The notes under the pieces were generated by a model that saw nothing but the letters and a program-made list of their open reading frames with translations, had not been told where the DNA came from and searched no databases. Made by a program: the position numbers and the translations under genes. From Chaetorhynchus papuensis (Eukaryota > Chordata > Aves > Passeriformes > Rhipiduridae), in assembly GCA_013396525.1 (NCBI GenBank), contig VWYX01000384.1:186001-250000 (forward strand): DNA of 64,000 nucleotides, read 5' to 3'. Of the stretch, positions 12,191-26,310 are shown piece after piece. Positions within the stretch are counted from its first letter, which is position 1. The number at the start of each line of letters is the position of its first letter.

Positions 12191-15100
12191 TGTTTTCTTC
12201 ATCTTTTTCTTTTTTCTCCTCCCATTTATTGAATTCAGGAGTACAGTAAAGGGAAAAATAATGTTTGCTCTTCCAGCACTACTAAACAGACCAGTCACAG
12301 TTTTCTCTACTTCACAGAAGAACACGTATGTGAATCCTACATGGAGATAATAAAAATGTACTCAAGATACTGCTCAGTTCTTCAGGAAGCCAATAAGTAT
12401 TAAATTCATAGATGAGGAAACTGAGGCCAACATCCAAACTTCACTCCACCTACAATATAAAAGTGCTTTTAAGCAGCATCCTCCACCCCCTTAGCTATTG
12501 CTATACTCTCCTTTGATTCCTCACTGGAATGCCACTGTAACAGGCATACTCTAAACAACATCTTTTGCTGAAATCCTCTCCACAAAGCCTTAATGATTCA
12601 AAGACCATGTTGCACTATAGATGTTTTGTTTTGAAATAGCTTTATTCAATAATCCCTAACAGGAAAACATTTTTTCTGTTTCTCTGTCTGGTATCTTGGG
12701 GTGCTGTTGGAGGATGGGCTCAAGGCCATGCAAGATTTTTTCTTTACAGTGTCACCTACAGCAGAGTTGTGGGAAGGAGAGAGGGATAATTTAATTTTCC
12801 ATCAGAGCAGGAGGAATATGGCACCAGCTGGTGGCTCCATACTCCAGCAGCAGCACTAAGGTAGTGCAGACACACCAAAGGCAGTGGCAGGAAGGAGTGA
12901 TTCTCACCATGGCCTAATAATGGACAAAAATGAAAGGCAGCAAGGTAGGGGATATTCCACAAAAATCTTTAAAATCAGGATCGAACTTTTTTTGCTGGGC
13001 TGATGGCATCCTGGGTTTCTGCAGGAAATTACGGCAGCTTCTCCCACTTGTTTTTTCCCCTTTCTTCCTTTTCTGCAAACACCCTTTCATTACTGTACAG
13101 AGCACCAGGAACAGACAGCTAAATGCCTGGCTGAATGTAGCACAGCACAGGAGAGACCAGTGAGGATCCACTCAAACCTTGTGGGGGCTCCCATGAGGCT
13201 CCCCTGCCTCCCCTTGCAGTAGGGATGCTGCTCTGATGCTCTTCTGCCTCACCCTTGAGAGAGCTTGTTCTTACCCACCCTCATCATAACCTGCTGAGAT
13301 CTCATGTCCCTCCTACTCTTAATTAGAGCCACATGTGCCTTCAGTGTCCATTAACTAAACTCTCATGTTTCCAAAGTAAAGTTCTCACATTTGTTTTAAT
13401 AGCCCAGCCATATTCTGCTTGAAATGGAGAGAATCCCTTCGTGGCACACCCTGTGCTGAGAGCGATCAATAACCCAACAGGAAGGGAAATGTGGACTGCA
13501 TTCACTTTTCTCTAAGGTAGGAAAAACCCGGGCTCAGCTGTTCAGGCTGTGGAGCAGCAGCTTGAGCTGTCACCACCCTGTGCTGTCACCCCCCAACCCA
13601 TCACCTGTCAATCACTGACACTTTGGTAGAAACCATGCTAATTTGTTATACCATGGGCTGCACCCTGGCAGTCTCATGTAATACTGAGACTTTCACACCC
13701 CTGATGCATCAGAGCCCAGAACTGTGCCGCAGCTCATCAAAAAAAAAAATTTAAAATGAATTTTATCATAGGGGCATGTCTCCTTAGAAAAGGTTCTTTC
13801 ACCCTTCTTGGAATGGGGCTCCTTCTCCTTCACTTTATCCATGTTCCTCGACTGTGTCCCTGTAGCAGTATTATTTATTGCTTTGGGTCTCAGCTCTTGC
13901 ACATCCATTCAGTGTGCAGGGTCTGTGGCCAAGCAGAAGCCAAGGTCCTGCAGCAGATTTGGTCAGGTAATCTCAGTGGGGTTAAGGACATTTCTACGAG
14001 ACTGAACTCAGCTTCCCACCTTTGATCCCCGAGTTGTGCATCACTTGCTCTAGGACCTATTCCCAGTCCCACGTCTCGTTCAAATGATGAGGAGAAGAAG
14101 GTTTTGCTGCAAAGTGTTTGCAGCTGGATCCAGGAGAAACCAAAAGTAGTCCCAGAGATGTATAGTTCTCACCCCAGTTTTGGGAAGGTGTCTCTCTTTG
14201 CCCTTTTTAAAAGAATATTTTCTGTCTGTACCACACAATAATTAGGGTAGGTTAAAATAGGGAATGAGTTCTTCATTTCACGGCCACATAGAGGAGGAGC
14301 TTTCCTTTTCTAAACATAGGAAGGATACAGACAATAAAAGTGGCATTTTCCAAGCTCAGAAAATCTAGTGAATTGTGAAAGGAAGGAAAAGCTTGAGCCC
14401 TGCAGTCCAGAAAAGAGCAGCAAAGCAGCACAGCTCACAAAATGACCAGACTTTGCAGATCTGTGTTTCAAACTGTGTTGCAGCTGGCATTTTACTTGGA
14501 TAAACACTGCTTTTTTTTAGAAAAACTTGCAGAGGTTCCACTGTCTTTGTTCTCATTGCTGGACTCTGCACATTGCAGCAGAGCAATGACCACTCTCCTG
14601 ACATACCAAAGAGCAGAGCAACCCAGGCTTTTCGTTAGTACCTTTACATTAAATCAGTTGCATAAATGCTAAATAAAATAAACTTCAAAGGCTCTTGAAG
14701 ATGTAGGCACAGTTGTGGTACAAAGGGAACTACATGTGGTCTTGATTACTCTTTTATTACAAAAAGAATGTGGATATGTTTATACAACAATAGGTAGGAA
14801 ATACTTTTCATGATTCCTCTCTATGACGTACAGAGTTGAAAACAACCTGCTCAAGTGATCTTAGGAATTTGACCACGATACTTTAATGGTCTCACATCTC
14901 TGCCTATGTTTCTAAATGTGTTGGCTTCACAGATCTGTTGGGGAAAAAACCCCCAAAACCAGACTCCAAAATGCAGGACTATTGACAATTTATAACTTGT
15001 TTTTTGTGCCATTCTTGCTCACAATGGCACTCAATGTCAAGTTGAAAAAAAACTGTATAATACTGATAGAAAAAGCAAAACTGAAATTACTCAGGGACTT

Positions 15101-18100
15101 TTAATACGACAATGCCTCTTATTTGAAGAAATGCTCACAGATTTCATATCAGAGTCTACTGGAATGTCTTCTTTCAACAGACACTGTTCTTTCATTTGCT
15201 TTTCAGGCTGTCATGTGAAAGGAGTGTTCATAATCCAGCTGGTCAGGAGGGGTTCCTTTGAAGGCAATGATCAAGAAAATGGACTTAAGCTACAGCAGCT
15301 TTGATAAGGCTCCCACGGCATGACAGGCTGCTGTTAGGTTCTGGTTCTTGTGGCTGTAAAGTCCCATTTTGATTCAGCTGCTGAAGAAAAAATTTCTATT
15401 AGACCCTCCTATGGGTAGAGCTTAGGTGGCCTAGAGTTTTTTGATGGCATTATTAACAGACTGAATGCAATACAAACTGTGCTGCCACGAATGTCAAAGA
15501 GCCTCCATCCAGCATGCTTTGATTTAGCTTTTGAAGAGACAAGGCAGAATGGCAGAAAAATGGATTTTATTTTCTGTACCAAGTCAATTAGTTTGAGGCA
15601 ATGAGAGTAAACCATGGCAGATCTACCTTGTACTATCCTGAAGGATTTTTCCATTATATTTCACAAAGATCATCTTGAAAAGAGCTATCAGGTTGGCAGC
15701 TGAAATGCCAGTTGTATGTCTTAGATTTGATAAATGGCATTTGCCAGAGTATAGGGAATTGCTTTTTAACCTTAAATTTGGGTTCATCTATGAGGGGTCG
15801 ATTGTCTGCCAATCTTGTTATTTTCAAGATACTGAGAAACTAAAAGGATTCTGCGTGTAGCAGCTTTTTAGCAATTTCTGTGGAAAAGGAGAGAGATAGA
15901 AGTCCCCTGACACAACATCATGAGTAAGCTGGCAAAAGGTATTTGAGCTACTAAAACTGTTGTTTCTTCCTAAATTATGGAGAACTTTCAGTTACCGTGG
16001 GGGAAAAGGGGGAGAAACATTGTGACATCCTTCCCTCATTCTGTTTTCATTCAAGACACTGGCAAATCTTGCATGTTTGGCATTCAATTCAAAACAGTAT
16101 TTGGAAGTGAATAGAGTATTTTGATAAAAATTTGTGAACTGAAATAAGCTATTTTGTAGACGCCAGAACATTTCATATTATTTTTGGTTGTGTAGGAGAA
16201 TTGAGAATGGTTTTTAAATCCCTGGATTCATTTGTTTCTAATAAGAGAGAAAGATGAAGACTGGAAGAAGGGAAGGAAGGAATAAAATTCCAAAATTATC
16301 AACTCAAAAAAACTAATTTTGACTCATTTCTGATCTACATGTTAAAGCTTTCAAGGGCCTTGGGAAAGACAAAAAAAAATTCTTTCCAATAAAACCTGGC
16401 CCAGTAAAACCTGATCTAATAACATCCAGGTTTATTAGACAGATGCACTTCTGTGATGGAGTTGGCAAGAGGTCACATTAAAAAAAAATCTCAATCAATT
16501 ATGATGGCAAAGGTGGTTTCTTCATTAGGCTCCTAACTTTTGGCTTTCCAGCTGTCTCCTACTAAGAGCAGGAGTCAGGAAGTTTTATACTTCTGTTTTT
16601 TGAAGAGGGAATAATAGCAATATGTCAGAGATTAGGAATTTATATGCAACTGCTCTTTCAATAAATTCTTTATTTCTTAGACGTAAATGTGAATGAACAT
16701 TGGATATAAATGTTGACCTTCATACTACTGTTATTTATAGAGCTGGCTTTTCACCATATCAGGTGTTGAGGGAATCAATTCACTCTGTCATGCTTGAACC
16801 TAACAACATCAGTTACTGAAGTAACTGCAGTGGAGATTTTAACTGAATCTTCCTTTTTGAGGTTTTTTTTACTTGTTTTTCCACGAGTTTTGACCTTGGT
16901 GTTTCTATCAACACTGTAAGTGAATACCTGAGTTCAGCTGATTGTTGTTTATAAACTTCTCTGAGCAGATTTGGGACAGACAAGTTGTTTTTTAAGATCT
17001 GAATTTTAAGAAAACAGCTCCAGCATGGACTTTTGTACATCACAGAAAACCTCTTTAAAATGTAATTTTCCATAATTTTCATTCCCAGTCAAACATTCAA
17101 AACACTAAAATTGCTGACTTTAATGCAGGATATCAGCTACATTTAAACAATGTAGTGACAGTACCAGCAACCAGCTAAGACTCTACTATTTATGAAAAGT
17201 CAGAGAAAAAAATCCCTCTTTAGTTTAGGTAAAAGAGAAAAGGGAAACAGTCAGTTTTGTCCATAAATCTTCAGTCTCCTGTAGACCTCATATCATATTC
17301 CCATTGTTATAATAGAGAATTAATATTTGTTGCATGATTTTTTAAAATTTTAAATATATTGTAGAGAGTCTGAAAAAATGGGACAAGCCACTGTAGCTTC
17401 AGGAACTGGAAACACTGGGGGCATGTTTTGCATGTGCTGAGGGTGGTGTGAACCTTGCTAAGACATTGGGAAGAATGGCATGAAGTGAAGGGAGCTAAAC
17501 TTCGTGCAATCTTATCTCTGCTAAAAAAGGCCCTGACACATGAAGTTCCCTGAACCACACACAGGAACTGTCAAGCAAAACAACATTGATACCAGTGCAT
17601 CTTAACAATTAAAATGATGAAATTCCAAATTTCTCTCTCTGCTTGAGGGGATAACTACATTCACCCAGAAGGCCATTCCTTGGGATACTGCAGCCATTTG
17701 TCCCCACTCTCCATACCACAGCCACGTTCAAGGCTTTTCTCATGAAGGCGTGAATCAGTGGCTCCCAAATCATAGAACTGCTTCATTCACATTTGTCTCT
17801 CTCCCTGTGTTTTCCCAACAATTCATATGAAGTCCTTCTTCTCCGTTTTCTGTCAGAAACAATATCAACAGATGGTTACTCCTTCCTCATTTGTGCTATT
17901 CCATTTTGTAATAGCTCTGCAATTTAACACTGATAATCACATCTCAGTATCTGGCTGGGCAGCCTTTATTATCTTGACATCATTTTTACCATCCTTCACT
18001 GAAGAATGTATCTTCTTGATGAGACAAAGAGATCAACAGATATTAGCACCACAGTCGATTGCTTTTCTCATGCTGTTGTAAGAAATTGGATTGTTCTCCT

Positions 18101-18537
18101 CCAGTGCAAATAACTCTGCAGATATTCAACTGATGTTTAATTAATAAGACCTTCCTCATTATGACATTCTGGGTTAATGCCTACTAAAAGATGAATAAGG
18201 GCTCCTCAGCCCCCTTATGTCCTGCCTCTTCCTCTTCCTCCCTACTAAGCTACACAAGATAAGATCAAAACGTGGGTTTCTGAAATATACTTCTCCCTGT
18301 ACAATAAAACTGGGTCCTAAAATCTGTGAGGAACTTGGCTGTGGTTCATTATCATCTTAAAAAATTTAAATGAGTACCCCAAAAGTGGGGGATATAACAT
18401 GCTTTATGTTGTGATACAAGGATTGCAAAAGCTAACCAAAACAGATTGGTGTTGGACTGAAGAGAAAATTTCCACATCGATTGGCCACTTTAAGGGTATT
18501 CTGTACATGTTGTGAGGAAGCCAGTACATTACTGTTT
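12191..18537. other. Unannotated DNA, no gene seen
   Basis: Apart from the small MIR-like motif listed separately, I recognise nothing. Overlapping open frames on both strands at 12914-13171, 13693-14072 and 14310-14672 have no recognisable domains. Confidence 0.5.
12403..12440 (+). repeat. Possible ancient MIR/CORE-SINE remnant
   Basis: The stretch AGATGAGGAAACTGAGGC is an exact match to the best-known core of the MIR family as I remember it. The flanks do not extend the match convincingly. MIR-like CORE-SINEs predate amniotes and survive in birds as rare fossils, so this may be real or a short coincidence. Confidence 0.3.
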
Positions 18538-18615
18538 GGGTTTGGGGTTTTTTTTGTGTTGGGGTTGTTTCTCATTTGGCATGGGGTTTTTGGGTTTTTT
18601 AGGCTTTTTTGTTTC
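18538..18615 (+). other. G-rich tract with five G-runs in T-rich context
   Basis: Runs of three to four G lie at 18538-18540, 18544-18547, 18561-18564, 18582-18585 and 18592-18594, separated by T-rich spacers. This could allow a G-quadruplex with long loops. The tract ends in T-runs and TTTCCCAG. I know of no named element that matches. Confidence 0.4.
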
Positions 18616-21600
18616 AATTTTTTTTCCCAGTTGGCTATCTGGAACTGAATATTGCAGACTTGAGTTAATTCTAAATTGGATTATTCCCCCATCTAATTTT
18701 GTTGACCTATCAAGCCCATAGCATTGTACACTACTGTTAAACTGCTCAGACATGATGTAATCTCCCCCATGTTGCAGTAGTTGTTAATCTGTAAAGGAAA
18801 TTCCTATTGTTCCTTTAGTCATTACAGCACAAAGCAGCTCCTTCAAAAGGCTGCCTCCAAAATCTGTAGTGTTCAAGAGAGATGTAAATGGTTGCCTGAA
18901 GCATTAGCTTTCATTAAACCTTATAACCCTGGAACAAAGGCACTCAGGAGGAAGCTATTGATAAGGGCAGGAAAGACTTTTCTATTACGAACATTGTGCA
19001 ATGGAGACAGAAAGAGACATTCAGCAACTTTTCTAGCAAAGTATAATTTATTTGGAGACAGAAGTGACACTAGATAATAAGGGCATACAGAAGAAAGGAC
19101 ATTCTGATTTAGGCATAGCCAACATGTGACCTAATATAACAGAAAACTGGAGATTGTTTTCTAATATCCTGGATTACTACTTCTTTTGTGCAATGAGGTG
19201 ACTACATAAAAAATGAGAAATGGATTTCCACTTTCTACAAGGCACTTCAAAAGGAGAAGCCTGATATGAAGTCCACTACAACCCAGGAATGGACAGAAGG
19301 ACAACTTCAGACAGCACCCTGGATCTTAGGTTCCCTTTTCCTAAAATGGAACTCATGGAGCCTGGAGCCACAATTTTTGCTAGAAAATCCTTGAAATGGT
19401 ATTTGTCAGTCCTCAGCACTGAGTCTTAAAGCTGCATATGTCAGTAGATAGGCAGAGGCTGTTGTGAGTTAGATGATGTTGGTATGTCTTGTGGCCTACC
19501 TGTACTTCTGACAGAAAATAAAATGAAGTAGCAACATGCAGGGTGGGGTTACCCAAAGCAGTGCTTTAATTACTCGTTCTAGTACCCCCCGAGTCCCCTT
19601 CAAGTACTGTTTTTCTGTGTGATGATAAAAGTAGCCCACTTAGGTGAAACTACACAGGAGCATCAGAGTCTGGAAATTCAGATCCAGATAATATGAAAAA
19701 GCAGATTAAATCTCTAAGGTAAACACAACATTATACTTAGCAAGAGCAGAACAACAGTTGTCAGAGAGAATAAAGAGGAATTGATAATCTGAGAAACAGC
19801 TTTTGAATTATTTATCACTGAAGAAACTTTTTTTGCAAGATCAGCTTTGACAAAGGGACATAATGGATGGTTTGGAGAACCTCAAGATATTTTATAAATA
19901 TAGGTTTGAGCATTTGATCTATTATTCTTATACACATAACTCATGTGAAAGACAGATGAAAGAAAGAAGACAGAGATGAACACAGCCACAGATGTCTTTG
20001 CTAGCACCTTTTTCACAGAATATTTCCTGGCTACGGGATATTATCCCCCATGGGGACAGCATCCACTGTGTAAGGTAGCAAGGAAAAAAACCGAACTAAT
20101 TGAATTATATGAATTTAGTGCTCTCCCATGCCAAGGCCCACAGTCAGAGCCTGGTGTGAAAACCTCACACACACTGAGATGCATTGATAACTCATTGGTA
20201 ATTCACTGGTAACTGGAGAGGCCTCAGAAGGAGCTTCTTTCAGCTGGTGCACACATGGTCATTCATTTCACTAAACATCAGCCAACACAAACTCTGGAAA
20301 GAAACACAGAACTATAGATTAAAACTGAATCAAAGCCCACAGCACTGTTTAACCATGTTTAAAACCCGACACTGTTTGTCGAAAGTGTTGATGAAATATT
20401 TTTGCCATGTGTTTTTCAAGAATATTATCTATCCTGATCTTCAGACAAATTCCAGTCTAACTCTGAACTCTTAATTTTTGTTGGAGAACACAGAACCAGG
20501 AAAACATATTACTGGACGGATCTGGCTGTTCATTGCTTGGACTGTCTCTTCAAAAATAGCAACAAGGTTGAACCAATATTTTAGACTGTTTTTCTTCTGA
20601 AGGAAAAGTTTTTAAAAATTTAAAAGAAGACTTGTTTTTTTAAGTATTTTATTTTAAGACTGGTCAGTCTACAGTTTGTAGGCAATGCACAGTTCAGGTA
20701 CTACATAATTAAATCTTTATTTATAGACTGTTTTATGTCTTGAGATGGTTTGAAATGAGTTTGTTGCAATCTGGCAGAGCCACCAAAACAAGTGCAGTAT
20801 TATTAATATCTCACAGCCTATCAAGCTTTTCATCTCCCAGAAGCCTGAATAATCTTATTCATGCTGAATATTATCCAGCACATTAACACACTGCTATTCC
20901 CACACAAATTGTAGCTACTGTTTTGAGGCCATAAACCTGCTGGGTTGTGAAATGCATTCTAATGGTATTAAACCTTTGGAGGAAGAATGAATTTTTTAAA
21001 AGAATAAAGAAAAATATTTCTAACTAGTCATAAAGCCTGGGGTTGTTTTTTCTTTTGCTTCGTGTGAGTATGTGTGCTGCAAAAATTACTGTGGAAAATT
21101 CTGTGCTTTATCTAATATTTTTACTATGACATATATGTTTTGTACCAGCCTAAGATGGTTAACCATGATGTACATATTCTAAAAACATTTACCAATTATC
21201 TGATATAAATTTGGTTGATGGATGTAATAGATGTGCTCTCAAATTTTGGCCTATCTTCCCTGGCAGAATGCTACATTGGCATTTCCAAAATTCCCTGGAA
21301 TTCAAGAGATTAGAATGAATAGTATCTACTTCTGAAAAAGCAGCTGCTGAGGGCAGAGTTCTGCAGTGTGGATCTGCAGAGAGGAAAGTGCACAAGAGAA
21401 GATAACCATGAAGAACAGAATGAGCTTCAAGCCAGAAGAAATATGTAAACACATTTTATTATCTGATGCTGCAGAAAAGAAGTTAAAGATAAGAAATGCT
21501 GATATACAAACCAAATAACCTTAATCCTCTGAATTTTCCAGATGTAAAGTGTACAGATTCGAAAAATTTAGGTATAAAGGTCCAAGAAATCACACAGTAG

Positions 21601-23231
21601 AAGCAAAACAGAAGCAAGGGATTATTGTGTATGAGTTGGACCAGAGATCAAAACACATTTTTTGTCCCTTTCTCAGAACTGCTTTGGTAAAATATCTGTC
21701 TTCATCTTTTAATAATTCTGGAAAAAGAATCTGCAGAAATTCTTAACATTAAGTCAATTGTGTTGATTGTGATACTTCTTTCTGGTTCTAAAGAATAATG
21801 AAGTTATCTCAGATAAAATTAAGTAAGATTAGATTAAGTGGAGGTTGTGTAAGTTGAGCTTTGCCATGTCATGTAATTTCCCAAGTGCTGAAGAAATCTG
21901 AATGAAAAAACATTAATTTTAACTTTTTAAAAATTTATTTGAAAACCATAAATGGAAGTTGGAAGGTTGGTCAATATACTCTTGAAAATAGATCTTTTTC
22001 AAGCACTTTTTATTGCATTTTATCTGCCTTTTTACTTGGCTGCTCTATAGTTATTTATTGAATTTTTTTGCTGACAAAATATACTGTTTAATAAGAGGTG
22101 AATTGTTTGATGCCAGAAATGTTTCTTCTAGCTTCTCTGTAGGAACAATCCCTTGTTTTTTTCCTAGGGAAAAATGATGAGAAGGACTGTGATGCGAGGG
22201 GTCTGTTATTTGCTCTTCCCCCAAAAGATATTTCTGTGTTTTATACTCACCATGTTGGAAGCATATTAACCATTCATCTGACGTGAAAGATAATGGCTGT
22301 ATGTTACTTTGCTTTAATCTCTAGTGAGCCCCAAAGCAAAGGACAGGCAATAAATTATAAAGAAAATCACTCTGCAGCTTCTACCTCATGATAGGAAGGA
22401 AGGTCTTTGCATCCATTTGCAGTATAACTTGCATAGTTGTAAAATTAATAGGTTCTCAGAATTTATTCCACAATGAGGAGGTTCATCACCTTATCCACCA
22501 TTTCTGTTTTCATGTAGGCCCAGTGTCTGGTGACCAGCACGCTGTTTCTCCAGTTCTCCCCATGCCCGTGTTCACATGATTTCCATATCCCATAGAAGTC
22601 CTGAATGGGTGTAAAAATACATCTGCCTGGGAGGTATATGAGAGTGACTGAGATCTATTACTTGTTCTAGTTTAAAGAATGGTCTGAAATGTCCAAATTA
22701 GATCTATAGATAGTCTCTGCAGCCTTGTACTCCAGTTATTGATTCCCCTGCTCCTCCTCTCTCTTAGCTTACATCAGTGATGAACAAAATCTGTTTGTTG
22801 AGGAAATATTTGTCTCTCATCATAAAACCAGCCTGATAGATCTTAAAATAGTTTCATTCTTTAACATATTTCTGGAGGTTTTCATTTGAGAAAAATATAT
22901 TATTAATATTAACAGTTAATATTTAATTAACCAATTTTTGCACACAATTAATATTTTGGATCTAAACCACTTTTAGCTATTTATCAAAGTCCAAACTGCA
23001 TCAAATTTTAGCATGTCTGTGTATCTTGTGATAAAACATGCACCCCCTGACAGTGATCAATCTCATCCTAATAAAATTACTGAAGGAAACTGGGAAGATT
23101 TGCTTTCTGAAGTTACTTATTTCATTCCACTGGCTAGGAAGGGACTCTAGATTCCAAAATATCTTATTTTTAGGCATAGATACATTTTTAGCTTGCATAT
23201 CTTCCATCTTAAGCCCAAGTGGCATCAACCT
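18616..23231. other. Unannotated AT-rich DNA, no gene seen
   Basis: Nothing recognisable. The 98-codon open frame at 18781-19077 is basic and cysteine-containing but matches no family I know. An AT-only near-palindrome lies at 22902-22927. Confidence 0.5.
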
Positions 23232-23655
23232 GTAGTAGCAAGTCCAGAGGAAGGCACCGAGATGATTAGAGGGATGGAGGACCTCTCCTATGAGGAAGGG
23301 CTGAAAGAATTGGAATTGTTCACCCTGGAAAAGAAAAGGCTTTGGGGTGACCTAACTGCAGCCTTCCAGTACCTGAAGAGAGCCTACAAGAAAGATGGAG
23401 AGGGACTATTTACAAGAGCCTGTAGTGACATGACAAGGGGGATTGAATTCAAACTAAAAGAGAGTAGGTTCAGATGGGTTATTATGAATAAATTCTTTGC
23501 TGTGAAGGTGAGGAGGCCCTGGAACAGGTTGTCCAGAGAAGCGGATGTCCCATCCTTGGAAGTGTTCAAGGCCAGGCTGGGTGGAGCTCTGATCAGCCTG
23601 GTCTGGTGAAAGGTGACCTTGCCCATGGCAGGGGGGTTGGTGCTTTCCTGGGCTC
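23232..23655 (+). mobile_element. CR1 LINE fragment, 3' region, plus strand
   Basis: The order of CR1 landmarks is intact: a CTCTCCTATGAGGAAGGGCTGA block at 23284, a CTGGAAAAGAAAAGGCT block, CCTTCCAGTACCTGAAG, a GACATGACAAGGGG block, CCCTGGAACAGGTTG at about 23517, and CAGGGGGGTTGG at 23629. It is 5' truncated, as most CR1 insertions are, and lacks the usual terminal short direct repeats at its 3' end. The 138-codon frame at 23193-23609 lies inside it and is not a host gene. Confidence 0.93.
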
Positions 23656-23749
23656 TATAAATGCTGTCTGGGAGCTAAGGCTGTGTGACAGCTGTGTGGA
23701 GAGAGGGAGCAAAGAGACAGCAGCTGCTTCAGCTCCATGTTGGCATGTC

Positions 23750-24012
23750 TGATCTGGGATCATCGAGTCCAACTCCTGGCCCTGCACAGCACCATTCCAA
23801 AGAATCACACCTGGCACCTGAGAGCATTGGCCAAACACTCCTTGAACTCTGCCAGCATTGGTGCTGTGACCACTGCCCTGGGGAGCTGTTCCAGTGCTCA
23901 AACAGCCTCTGAGGGAAAGAACCTTTTCCTAATATCCAACCTAAACCTCCCCTGACACAACTTTGTGCCATTCCCTCAGGTCCTGTCACTGCCCATCAGA
24001 GAGGAGAGATCA
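23750..24012 (-). mobile_element. CR1 LINE fragment, 3' region, minus strand
   Basis: Read in reverse complement this is a CR1 of another subfamily. Landmarks include ATCATCGAGTCCAACTCCTG at 23759, a block matching GAGAGCATTGxCCAAACxCT, CCCTGGGGAGC, AACCTTTTCCTAATATCCAACC and GGTCCTGTCACTG. It lies tail to tail with the CR1 at 23232-23655, with about 95 bp between them. Both copies lack their terminal 3' repeats at the facing ends. Confidence 0.93.
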
Positions 24013-26310
24013 TATGTTTATTTTTAACAGGGAAATGAGATTTCAAAACTCTGTGATGTTACAGACAGAATTATGCAAACAAAACATAACATGTTAACAA
24101 CCTTGCATACTGAAGTAAAAAAATTGTCCTTTCTCGAGGAATCTACTCATATGCATTGGAAACCTCAGTGACTCTGAATGATGCAAATGTTGGGTTCTCA
24201 TCCCCTGTGCAATGCAGACTTCACTCCAGGTTACTAAAATCTGCTGTGGAGGGAAAATATCTTTTCAAAAGATAGATGAACTGTCCGTAGCAGCCCTCAG
24301 GGAGAGTTGTCTGAACGTCAGCAATGCTTGTTCTGCTTAACCAGCTAAAATACGTGCTCTGGTTGCTAAAATATACCAGTGTGTAAGTGACAACCACTCC
24401 TCATTACAGAGACAGAAAAATAGATCTTGTTGCATGATCATTCCCTTGAGAATTCTCTTTTTACTGGAGAGGGGGATTCTGTCAGCAAAGTTTGTTTCCT
24501 TCTTAAACAGCTTCCTTTCCAGAACAGATCAACAATTCTCCCACTGATTGTAAAGGGCTTTGGATCACACTTGGACATTCTGAAGGAATTTTCACTGTGT
24601 GTAAGCTTTGCAGGATGTTTGCCATAAGTTATATTTGAAAACATCATCCCAAAATCATGTTGGCTTTTGGGGTGAGACATACATGATCTGTAAAACTGAG
24701 GTGTCTCATCTAAAAGCTAGGTGTCTCATTTTAGCAATTTATTTACAGGGAAATTATATAAAAGGTTTAGACCACAAACCTATGGTGCGATTCCTCTGAT
24801 CTAAAACAGCCATGTGGTTCAGACTGATATTCAGATGATGGTTTCAGACAACTAAATTTAACAATCTGAATTTCACCCTAAAAGTAACTCCCTAACTTCT
24901 AGCTATTTCAAGATAGTTGAGATGAATCTTGCCTTTTGTCTCAAAATACTATCCAATTTATGAGAGAGTATTTGCTACATATGAGGAATGATAGTAACAT
25001 GCTGGGATAATTGATTACCTCTTCCTAGTAAAGTGAGGAAAAAGGGAAACAATACAGAGAAAAGCTCAGTCTTTTTACCACAAGATCCCTTCTATGATGT
25101 CCAGGAATTCTGATTGCAACTGCTTGCAGATCTCCAGTGGGATTTCCAGGAAACAGTTCAACTCGTGTCTTTTAAATTGTTATTATCCATGACTTAAAGA
25201 AAAGTTTTCTAACTGCTGTTGGGGGTTATAACACAAGAATCTGGAAACCAGCGCAATGAAGTAACACTTCATCTTCCTGTAAAGACTTTCGAGAACCATT
25301 TTAGATAGAAGGGAGGACCATATGTACAAAATAAAGATTGGTACAGGTCAACAGAATAGCAAGTCTAAAACAACTGACAGGAATATTTAGTTAGCAAAAT
25401 CCTCATCCTCCCCTGAAATGTCTTCACCATCATCACCTACATTCCAACAAGATTTTAAAGCAGCACAGTAATTCCTGCAATAGGAGCCAACTTCAGAACC
25501 AGTCTATTAGAAGTGAGATTCACTCTTCCTCTTCCCTGGATGCCTGCAGAGGAAAGCAGGAAAATTAGACTACACTTCTAGCAGTCCAACAACCAAAGAA
25601 ACAGAAGATACATTACATTGTGAAGCCTAGGGGGATATCTGGAAGACTAATTCAAAGTCTTCTTCACACAGTTAAATTTCTCTCAGATCAACAAAGATAA
25701 CAGGTATTTATAAAGGCTGCCCATGTCAGACACCGTTATCTCCTTGTTTACTGTAGGTAAGGCCTATAAGCCTCTAAGATGACTTAATTTTCTTGCCTGT
25801 TGAGAAGGAAGCTGCCAACAGTTGATTAATAGGAAATATGAGACTCAAGACTATATTTAAAATTCCAGACACTGTGCCCACTTCTGAAAGTAGCCAGCAC
25901 TGTGGTAAACAAAGATCTCTGATGGGAAATCATCTGAAAGGGTTCAGAGGCAAACCCTGTGCAGATCAAGTGTTGAGCTCCAGCATCCTCTTCCAGGATA
26001 CAGGAAGACATTAATTCAGCCATGCTGGTTTTAAACATTTTCTTTAGGGAGGGTGTGCAATTGCATGTAATGCCTTGCTGAAAGTCACACAAATGACAGG
26101 ACTAAAGGCAATACTGAATTTAACCCCTGAATTCCCCATTACAGAAGTTCAATTCCCCTTTGTGTAAGTCAAGTAAAAGGTGTTGCAGTATGTCTCAAAG
26201 GATCTGGCCTGTTTTCCATACATAGCCCTCTCATTAGAGCTTTAACCCTCTCAGTGGATGATGGCAGGGGAGGCCAAAATAAGTCAGATGAGGTTTGGCT
26301 GTAACAGCAA
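24013..26310. other. Unannotated DNA, no gene seen
   Basis: AT-rich. It contains only short open frames without recognisable domains, and one weak CORE-SINE-like patch listed separately. Confidence 0.5.
26068..26136 (+). repeat. Possible ancient CORE-SINE/MIR-like remnant
   Basis: The order CCTTGCTGAAAGTCACACAAATGACAGG, then a purine-rich spacer, then GAATTTAACCCCTGA resembles the MIR run of a GCCCAAGGTCACACAGC-like block followed by a GGATTTGAACCC-like block. Divergence is high and the comparison is from memory. Confidence 0.28.

Noticed and set aside
23193..23609. 138-codon open frame, plus strand
   Set aside because: It lies almost wholly within a CR1 3' region. Its predicted product matches a direct translation of CR1 consensus blocks, not a host protein.
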